Shown in pieces: positions 6,378 through 9,682 of a stretch of 9,682 bases of DNA. The stretch lies in the NCBI GenBank assembly GCA_050942875.1, contig JBMNOD010000108.1, positions 1-9,682 on the forward strand, written 5' to 3'. This DNA comes from JAAZAI01 sp050942875. GTDB taxonomy: Bacteria; Verrucomicrobiota; Kiritimatiellia; RFP12; UBA3636. The first letter of the stretch is position 1; each line of letters starts with the position of its first letter. A program made the translations under genes and the position numbers. Below the pieces are notes generated by a model. The model searched no databases, was not told the origin of the DNA, and saw only the letters and a list, made by a program, of their open reading frames with translations.

Positions 6378-7274
6378 CTAGGGCTGGGCCTCGGCCTCCG
6401 CAGGCTTCTCGGCCTCAGGCTCAGCAGCGGGCGCGGCCTCTTCCGCAGGCTTCTCGGCTTCGGCCTCAGCAGCGGGCAAGGCCTCCTCGGCAGGCTTCTC
6501 GGCCTCGGCGGCGGGCGCGGGAGCATCCCCGGCCTTTTCATCGACCGGCACCGCTTCCACGGCCGGCTCGGCATCCGGAAGCGCGTCGAGGGAATCATAG
6601 AAGGACGCGATATCCAGCGGCTTGGAAGCCTCGGGAATCGAGATCCGGCCGATGGCCTGGACGATTTCATCCGCTTGAACCGCCCATGAGGAGCCAGCCT
6701 TTTCGGCGATGAAGAGGTCGAGGATGCGCTTGCCTTCATCGTGGTTCCCGGCGAGGATCAGGTTCCGCCCCTGACCGAGACGAGCCGTGGGCTCAAGAAA
6801 ACTGTCGGCCCGTTCGGCGACAAACGCGCCAAAGGCCTCGGCGGCGGCGGCAGGCTGCCCCCGGGCTTCCAGGCAGTGCGCCACGCCGACCTTCGCCACG
6901 TCGGCGAGGGGGTGCTTGCCATTGCTCTTGAGAAAAGCGTCGTAAACCGACTGCGCCAGATCGTACTTCTCCTCGCTGAAATACAGGCCGGCAAGCCTGA
7001 GACGGGCAAGCGGCGTCACGGCGGCGGACTTGTCGGCGGCGATGATCTCTTCGAGCGCCTCGGGCGTGCGGGCCTGATCAAAGGCGGACATCGCCCGTTC
7101 GGCGGATCGCTCACGCCAGCGGGTGAACTGCTGGAAGCCGACGACGACGACCAGGATGGCGATCAGCACGATCGTGACCTTGTTGCCGTGCGCGTCCCAC
7201 CAATCCTTGAACGCCTCGAGATCGTCGACGGTTTCCGGCGCGGCGTGGGCGAGATTCCTGTTGTCTTTTGCCAT
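6378..7274 (-). CDS. Membrane-anchored TPR protein, YfgM/CpoB-like
   Basis: A 298-residue protein with a short cytoplasmic N-terminus, one membrane helix at about residues 33-50 (VTIVLIAILVVVVGFQQF) and a soluble helical repeat region. ADDLEAFKDWW-like N-terminus followed by helix, Arg-rich stop and AERAMSAFDQA recalls YfgM, the ancillary SecYEG subunit (TPR_21 family). TPR-like helices include ARLRLAGLYFSEEKYDLAQS, YDAFLKSNGKHPLADVAKVG and AHCLEARGQPAAAAEAFGAF. After about residue 230 the chain becomes an acidic Ala/Glu/Pro/Lys tail with a 15-residue repeat, coded by a 45-bp minisatellite. The first exact residues are DDLEAFKDWWDAHG at about 17-30. ATG 7274 has AGGA 11 bases upstream. It probably acts as a membrane scaffold or chaperone on the outer side of the inner membrane; the exact partner is unknown. 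tRNA-Ile2 lies 62 bases upstream on the same strand. Confidence 0.85.
   Translation of the reverse strand: MAKDNRNLAHAAPETVDDLEAFKDWWDAHGNKVTIVLIAILVVVVGFQQFTRWRERSAERAMSAFDQARTPEALEEIIAADKSAAVTPLARLRLAGLYFSEEKYDLAQSVYDAFLKSNGKHPLADVAKVGVAHCLEARGQPAAAAEAFGAFVAERADSFLEPTARLGQGRNLILAGNHDEGKRILDLFIAEKAGSSWAVQADEIVQAIGRISIPEASKPLDIASFYDSLDALPDAEPAVEAVPVDEKAGDAPAPAAEAEKPAEEALPAAEAEAEKPAEEAAPAAEPEAEKPAEAEAQP
6381..6506 (-). repeat. 45-bp minisatellite in the TPR gene tail
   Basis: The motif gcaggcttctcgg begins at 6400, 6445 and 6490, an exact 45-base period. It codes the tail units EAEKPAEEALPAAEA, EAEKPAEEAAPAAEP and a partial EAEKPAEAEAQP (residues 257-298). Each period is 15 codons, so gain or loss of a unit keeps the frame. 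Confidence 0.9.
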
Positions 7275-7295
7275 GGCTTGAGATGTCCTGTTTTC

Positions 7296-7312
7296 CCCGC
7301 GCGGTTCGCGGG
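7296..7312. other. GC-rich stem-loop between tRNA-Ile2 and the TPR gene
   Basis: CCCGCG (7296-7301) pairs with CGCGGG (7307-7312) around a 5-base loop. On the minus strand it lies 24 bases after the tRNA CCA end and is followed by GAAAAC, with no T-run. It could mark tRNA 3' processing or sit in the TPR leader; it is not a standard terminator. Confidence 0.45.
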
Positions 7313-7336
7313 CGGTAATAAGTGTGCTGGGTGGAG

Positions 7337-7412
7337 TGGTGGGCTCTGAGGGACTTGAACCCCCGACCGAGGGATTATGAGTCCCCAGCTCTGACCACTG
7401 AGCTAAGAGCCC
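7337..7412 (-). tRNA. tRNA-Ile2 (anticodon CAT, read as lysidine-AU)
   Basis: The 76-base minus-strand sequence folds as a full cloverleaf: acceptor GGGCTCT/AGAGCCC, D-arm GCTC/GAGC, anticodon stem GGGGA/TCCCT with loop CTCATAA, T-arm GGGGG/CCCTC with loop TTCAAGT, discriminator A, and an encoded CCA. The anticodon CAT could be Met or Ile2. The surrounding pattern (TTAGCTCAGTGGT, GACTCATAATC, GGTCG and GGTTCAAGTCC) resembles the E. coli minor isoleucine tRNA (ileX type) much more than elongator Met, so I call Ile2, which would need TilS to modify C34 and reads AUA codons. A candidate promoter lies about 23 bases upstream. Confidence 0.9.
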
Positions 7413-7434
7413 CGAATCAAAGGAATTAAAAAAG

Positions 7435-7464
7435 ACAATACTCCAGAAAGCGCCATGGAATCAA
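7435..7464 (-). promoter_or_regulatory. Candidate sigma-70-type promoter for tRNA-Ile2
   Basis: On the minus strand TTGATT (7464-7459) and TATTGT (7440-7435) are separated by 18 bases, each matching 4 of 6 consensus positions. An AT-rich TTTTTTAATT follows. The mature tRNA begins 22 bases after the -10 box. This is pattern matching only. Confidence 0.35.
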
Positions 7465-7893
7465 GCCGAAACTGCAATGGATTGAAAACTGGATGCTTGA
7501 AATGTCGAGCTTTGTCGGATCGGTCGGATTGGACGAGAACATGAACAATCAACCCGGCCCACGACGGGCGAACCAAAAGCCGGAACGCTGGGGACCGCCG
7601 TCTCGGCAGGAGTTCGCTGGTGGTGGCAAGGCTTGGACTGTGGCGCACCGCACCGACGGCACGGGCGAAGAGACGCAGGCCATGCGGCGAGCCGGATCGT
7701 TCTCATGGCGAAAGATCAGCACAATGCCCGCCCTCTGCCGTACCCGTACAAGCGAAGCGGTTCATGAAAGACAAACCGCCAGAACGGCGGAATCAGAATG
7801 AGCGAGACCTTTTCCAGCGGAACCGCTTCACCCGGAGACAACGCCAACCCGTTCACGGTCATCGAAAAAAACGCCGCTATTGCTCAAAGTGGA
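7465..7893. other. Intergenic stretch without a supportable gene
   Basis: Short frames exist on both strands but have no family pattern or clear ribosome site. It holds a 9-bp tandem motif (gtcggatcg then gtcggattg, 7514-7531) and a candidate terminator at 7766-7790. ATG 7798 opens a 179-codon plus-strand frame, but nearly all of it lies antisense to the two small minus-strand genes, so I do not call it. Confidence 0.5.
7766..7790 (-). terminator. Candidate intrinsic terminator after the zinc-ribbon gene
   Basis: On the minus strand CCGCC, loop GTTCT, GGCGG is followed by TTTGTCTTTC. The stem is only 5 bp but all G-C. It lies about 100 bases past the stop of the zinc-ribbon gene, in the orientation needed to end that transcript. 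Confidence 0.4.
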
Positions 7894-8109
7894 TCACGCC
7901 ACGCCGACGATCCGCGAGGCGCTCCCTTCGAACAGCACCTCGGTGTCGGTGCCGATGGCATGCCCCAGCGGGGTCTGCCGCGCATGCTCCGCCCCCGCCA
8001 AGCGGCCTCCCGCCGACTGCTCCAGCATTTTGCCGCAGAATCGGCACTTGATCGCCCCCGCCTTGATCGTCTCGCCGCAAAACGGACACTTTTTCTCATT
8101 GGCATTCAT
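7894..8109 (-). CDS. Small zinc-ribbon protein, possibly truncated
   Basis: A 71-residue protein starting MNANEKKCPFCGETIKAGAI followed by KCRFCGKMLE: two CxxC knuckles (Cys8/11 and Cys22/25) that form a zinc ribbon of the zinc_ribbon_2 type. The rest is a Gly/Ala-rich linker and then TDTEVLFEGSASRIVGVA. That last segment looks like the opening strand of a bacterial PH-like or other membrane-associated domain (compare the usual EEVLWEGRPS phrase), after which the frame stops, so the gene may be a truncated form. ATG 8109 is chosen because GGAGA lies 5 bases upstream; ATG 8121 would add META. The start is 15 bases after the stop of the upstream small gene, suggesting co-transcription. A role in nucleic-acid or protein binding is only a family-level guess. 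Confidence 0.65.
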   Translation of the reverse strand: MNANEKKCPFCGETIKAGAIKCRFCGKMLEQSAGGRLAGAEHARQTPLGHAIGTDTEVLFEGSASRIVGVA

Positions 8110-8114
8110 TGCTG

Positions 8115-8119
8115 TCTCC
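8115..8119 (-). promoter_or_regulatory. Ribosome-binding site deciding the zinc-ribbon start
   Basis: GGAGA lies 5 bases before ATG 8109 and itself overlaps the alternative ATG 8121, which has no upstream purine-rich site. This favours the downstream start. Confidence 0.5.
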
Positions 8120-8124
8120 ATGAT

Positions 8125-8355
8125 TCAGTTGCAATCGTTTCGCCATTGAATTTCCAAGCGCTTGAGAGCCTTCTCGCTGGACTGCGCATCCTTGACCAGA
8201 TCGACCCAGCGGATCAGGCGCATCCGGCGAGGATCCGCCGGGTTGCATTGGGGCAGGAACTGCCAAGCCTGCGCTTCGGCCAAGCGAATTCGATCCGCCA
8301 CGGCGTCAAGCATGAATTGTTCGGAATACAACGTTAGGCACTCACCCCACGACAT
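8125..8355 (-). CDS. Small hypothetical protein
   Basis: I do not recognise this 76-residue product. It begins MSWGECLTLYSEQFMLDAVA, is mostly helical and charged, and ends RLEIQWRNDCN. There is no signal peptide or membrane helix and no known motif; it has two cysteines besides the penultimate region (Cys6, Cys37, Cys75). No ribosome site precedes ATG 8355; ATG 8313 (MLDAVADRIRL) is an alternative with equally weak support. Its main support is balanced amino-acid use and its position 15 bases before the zinc-ribbon start. A different frame just upstream, ending at 8334, also reads plausibly helical (LLQEFLDIAKKHGR), so the gene may be a 3' remnant of a frameshifted longer one. Confidence 0.45.
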   Translation of the reverse strand: MSWGECLTLYSEQFMLDAVADRIRLAEAQAWQFLPQCNPADPRRMRLIRWVDLVKDAQSSEKALKRLEIQWRNDCN

Positions 8356-8467
8356 TCAAAAACGGAGCCGTCAGACGCCGATCGTCCGTGCTTTTTGGCA
8401 ATGTCTAGGAACTCCTGCAGCAAAGCGGCCTTCCTTCTGAGAATGGCAAAAGCGGCGGACAAAAAAA

Positions 8468-8543
8468 TGGTGGAGCTAAGGAGGGTCGAACTCCTGGCCT
8501 CTTGAATGCCATTCAAGCGCTCTACCAACTGAGCTATAGCCCC
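8468..8543 (-). tRNA. tRNA-Ala (anticodon GGC)
   Basis: The 76-base minus-strand sequence folds as a cloverleaf: acceptor GGGGCTA/TAGCTCC, D-arm GCTC/GAGC, anticodon stem CTTGA/TCAAG with loop ATGGCAT, T-arm with TTCGACC, discriminator A and encoded CCA. The G3:U70 wobble pair, the alanine identity element, is present in the acceptor stem. Seven T residues follow the CCA directly (8467-8461). A protein frame across it (GAIAQLVERLNGIQEARSST) is the familiar false translation of such tRNAs. Confidence 0.97.
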
Positions 8544-8562
8544 ACGGATTGGAAACGGCACC

Positions 8563-8592
8563 AATCTATCATAGAGCCGAACCCAATGTCAA
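8563..8592 (-). promoter_or_regulatory. Sigma-70-type promoter for tRNA-Ala
   Basis: On the minus strand a perfect -35 box TTGACA (8592-8587) and TAGATT (8568-8563, 4 of 6) are 18 bases apart. The mature tRNA starts 19 bases after the -10 box, a usual distance for a short 5' leader. Confidence 0.6.
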
Positions 8593-8639
8593 CTGCGCAT
8601 TTTTCCAAACGGCTGCCGACACTGGAAACCAGGCCGAGG

Positions 8640-8753
8640 CGGCTACGCCGAGGGGAACGCCCTGACGGGCCCACTGCGAACAGTGGCGCAGCCGGGGCGC
8701 AACGGACATTCCTGTCCGTGGTTTCACTTCCAGGCGCATGGACGCACCCGGTC
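8640..8753. repeat. Cluster of short perfect hairpins
   Basis: Consecutive stem-loops occur here: GCCC/GGGC with loop TGAC (about 8659-8670), CCACTG/CAGTGG with loop CGAA (8671-8686; TTCG on the minus strand), and ACGGACA/TGTCCGT with loop TTCC (8702-8719; GGAA on the minus strand). No gene is supported. The stretch leads into the nested repeat and may belong to the same type of element. Confidence 0.6.
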
Positions 8754-9053
8754 ATGGCGCTTTCGCCTTCCACGGGTTGGAAAACCCGCGCCCCTTTCCC
8801 ATGCGCAACGCAGTGGACGCGACGCCCCCGCCGCAGGGTTGGAAAACCCGTGCCCCTTTCCCATGCGCAACGCAGTGGACGCGGCGCCCCCGCCGCGTGT
8901 CGTCGCCTGCGCCCACTCGCCCGCGCCCCGGCGCGGTGCGGCTCAGACGCCATGAATCCCGTAAAGCCCGCCGAGACGGCGGGCAGCCTGCAGAGACCCC
9001 AGTCCCCAGCGATTCGGGCCACAACGGGTTTTTAGGGGACAGACCCCAAAACC
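8754..9053. repeat. Long repeat, copy A (300 bp, with internal duplication)
   Basis: This sequence begins atggcgctttcgccttccac and ends ggggacagaccccaaaacc. It equals copy B (9065-9302, 238 bp) plus one extra 62-bp unit; apart from that I count five substitutions. It is made of stem-loops: CGGGTT/AACCCG with loop GGAA, ACGCGGCG/CGCCGCGT-type arms, CGCGCC/GGCGCG, GCCCGCCG/CGGCGGGC with loop AGA (8966-8984), and GGGTTTT-TA-GGGG against CCCC-AAAACCC with loop ACAGA (9026-9054). It has no transposase and no coding pattern. Confidence 0.92.
8774..8897. repeat. 62-bp tandem duplication inside copy A
   Basis: Units 8774-8835 and 8836-8897 both run from gggttggaaaacccg to gcccccgccgc. They differ at three positions that I see: C/T after the hairpin, A/G in gcgRcgcccc and A/G at the last base. 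Copy B holds only one such unit. Confidence 0.92.
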
Positions 9054-9064
9054 CTAAAACCCTA

Positions 9065-9302
9065 ATGGCGCTTTCGCCTTCCACGGGTTGGAAAACCCGC
9101 GCCCCTTTCCCATGCGCAACGCAGTGGACGCGGCGTCCCCGCCGCGTGTCGTCGCCTGCGCCCACTCGCCCGCGCCCCGGCGCGGTGCGGCTCAGACGCC
9201 ATGAATCCCGTAAAGCCCGCCGAGACGGCGGGCAGCCCGCAGAGACCTCGGTCCCCAGCGATTCGGGCCACAACGGGTTTTTAGGGGACAGACCCCAAAA
9301 CC
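9065..9302. repeat. Long repeat, copy B (238 bp)
   Basis: Direct copy of the 8754-9053 element with a single 62-bp core unit. It is separated from copy A by 11 bases containing a repeat of aaccct. In this copy the ACGCGGCG/CGCCGCGT arms form a perfect 8-bp stem with loop TCCC (9128-9147). A related end, accaaaaaccaatggc, follows copy B, so a decayed third unit may begin near 9313. Confidence 0.92.
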
Positions 9303-9339
9303 ACCAAAAACCAATGGCCCATGGACCATGGTGTTCAAT

Positions 9340-9365
9340 ATTATGGTGCGGGATTATGGTGCGGG
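9340..9365. repeat. 13-bp tandem repeat, two units
   Basis: attatggtgcggg occurs at 9340-9352 and again, identical, at 9353-9365. It lies shortly after copy B of the long repeat. Confidence 0.85.
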
Positions 9366-9447
9366 CGCAGGCAACGGGGGCGAGTGCGGAGCCTCGCGTT
9401 CCCAGGGCTGGGCGGTTCCCCGTAGCGCGCCATGGCGCGGAACGAAA

Positions 9448-9470
9448 CGCGGCGGGGACGCCGCGTCCAC
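9448..9470. repeat. Inverted 23-bp fragment of the long repeat
   Basis: These 23 bases are the exact reverse complement of 9124-9146, the GC-rich core stem of copy B (cgcggcggggacgccgcg then tccac). The fragment sits next to a 14-bp palindrome. Confidence 0.85.
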
Positions 9471-9529
9471 GGCGCTGAGAGAAATCAACGAGTGGTCGGT
9501 CTGATCCGGCTGATCCAACCCCCAGCCGC

Positions 9530-9572
9530 TTCTTAAAGGTCGCGACAACGTTGCTCTAGAGCGGTTTAAGAA
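9530..9572. mobile_element. Probable end region of the IS630-like element
   Basis: TTCTTAAA (9530-9537) and TTTAAGAA (9565-9572) are a perfect 8-bp inverted repeat, with the 10-bp palindrome GCTCTAGAGC (9553-9562) and CAACGTTG between them. The transposase stop codon (9566-9568) lies in the right arm. The position just past the transposase suggests the IS terminus, but the other end is outside the window, so the true boundary cannot be fixed. Confidence 0.45.
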
Positions 9573-9682
9573 ATAATATAGCCGCACGATGCGAACCAGG
9601 ATTCTGCGTCTTGGGGCGTCACCGATCCGAAAGCCTTCCGGATCGCCGCGTTCAGCTTTCTTGACGTCCTTGCCTCCGCCGC
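9566..9682 (-). CDS. IS630-family transposase, C-terminal fragment (cut by window edge)
   Basis: The last 38 codons of a minus-strand frame enter from the right edge: AAEARTSRKLNAAIRKAFGS then VTPQDAESWFASCGYIIS and TAA. The pattern of a helix with AxxR, then VTPxDAxxWFxxCGY at the very end, matches the C-terminal tail of IS630/DDE-superfamily transposases as I know them. The DDE catalytic residues lie outside the window. Whether the element is intact cannot be judged. Confidence 0.7.
   Translation of the reverse strand, partial: AAEARTSRKLNAAIRKAFGSVTPQDAESWFASCGYIIS

Larger units (their letters stand above)
9303..9529. other. Palindrome-rich intergenic stretch
   Basis: I see no gene here. 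It contains a 13-bp tandem repeat, a perfect 14-bp palindrome CGCGCCATGGCGCG (9426-9439), an inverted fragment of the long repeat (9448-9470) and a 9-bp tandem motif (ctgatccgg then ctgatccaa, 9501-9518). A minus-strand frame crosses it but is Pro/Arg/Ala-rich and unlike a protein family. Confidence 0.55.

Noticed and set aside
7337..7412. Elongator or initiator tRNA-Met
   Set aside because: The anticodon is CAT, but the D-arm, anticodon-arm and T-arm sequence resembles the lysidine-type isoleucine tRNA, and there are no three G-C pairs typical of initiator in the anticodon stem. Elongator Met is not fully excluded.
8334..8564. A minus-strand protein starting MVPFPIRGAIAQLVERLNG
   Set aside because: Its N-terminal part is the translation of tRNA-Ala, a known false protein.
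9050..9064. Telomere-like ccctaaaaccctaa
   Set aside because: Only about two units in the linker between repeat copies; too short to mean anything beyond a chance A/C-rich spacer.
8754..9302. CRISPR array
   Set aside because: Repeat units are far too long and nearly contiguous, with no 25-45 bp unique spacers and no cas genes.
8754..9302. Integron attC cassette sites
   Set aside because: No GTTRRRY/RYYYAAC core pairs framing cassettes, and no integrase is in the window.
8738..9478. A 246-codon plus-strand frame across the long repeats
   Set aside because: It repeats the same Pro/Arg/Thr-rich peptide because the DNA repeats; third-position pattern and composition do not look coding.

Overview
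The window is GC-rich bacterial DNA. The TPR membrane protein, the polyprenyl-phosphate sugar transferase and tRNAs with encoded CCA suggest a Gram-negative-type bacterium. The dense palindromic intergenic repeats and a mixed housekeeping/envelope operon make me lean towards a PVC-type lineage (Kiritimatiellota, Verrucomicrobiota or Planctomycetota). That is an impression, not a proof, because no rRNA or clade marker is present. Every supportable gene lies on the minus strand; the long plus-strand reading frames are antisense shadows.

Layout from right to left, which is the direction of transcription. Positions 9682-9566 hold the last 38 codons of an IS630-like transposase, cut by the window edge, followed by a palindrome-rich end. 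Positions 9530-8640 are non-coding and hold a ladder of short perfect hairpins and a nested repeat: two copies of a ~238-bp unit, one enlarged by an exact 62-bp tandem duplication. Next comes tRNA-Ala(GGC) with a good sigma-70-type promoter (8592-8468), then two small genes, a hypothetical protein (8355-8125) and a possibly truncated zinc-ribbon protein (8109-7894). An intergenic stretch (7893-7413) carries a candidate terminator and a candidate promoter for tRNA-Ile2(CAT) (7412-7337).

From 7274 to 424 there is a compact minus-strand series. A membrane-anchored TPR protein with a 45-bp minisatellite tail stands 129 bp ahead of a seven-gene run: polyprenyl-phosphate sugar phosphotransferase, divergent-PAP2 (DUF212) membrane protein, Nif3-family metal protein, four-helix membrane protein of unknown role, TetR regulator, GT4 glycosyltransferase and TlyA rRNA methyltransferase. 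Gaps in the run are 24 bp or less and two junctions overlap, so it reads as one operon. The sugar transferase (initiation) and GT4 enzyme (elongation) point to surface polysaccharide or glycolipid synthesis, with PAP2-like chemistry as a possible lipid-phosphate partner. Nif3, TetR and TlyA look like co-transcribed passengers or a regulator.

Positions 423-1, downstream of tlyA, are non-coding and contain two copies of a 64-bp sequence at a 112-bp period and an unusual 12-bp-stem perfect hairpin built of nested palindromes.

I found no convincing new defence, mobile or RNA-guided system. The most unusual content is the structured repeat DNA at both ends of the window.
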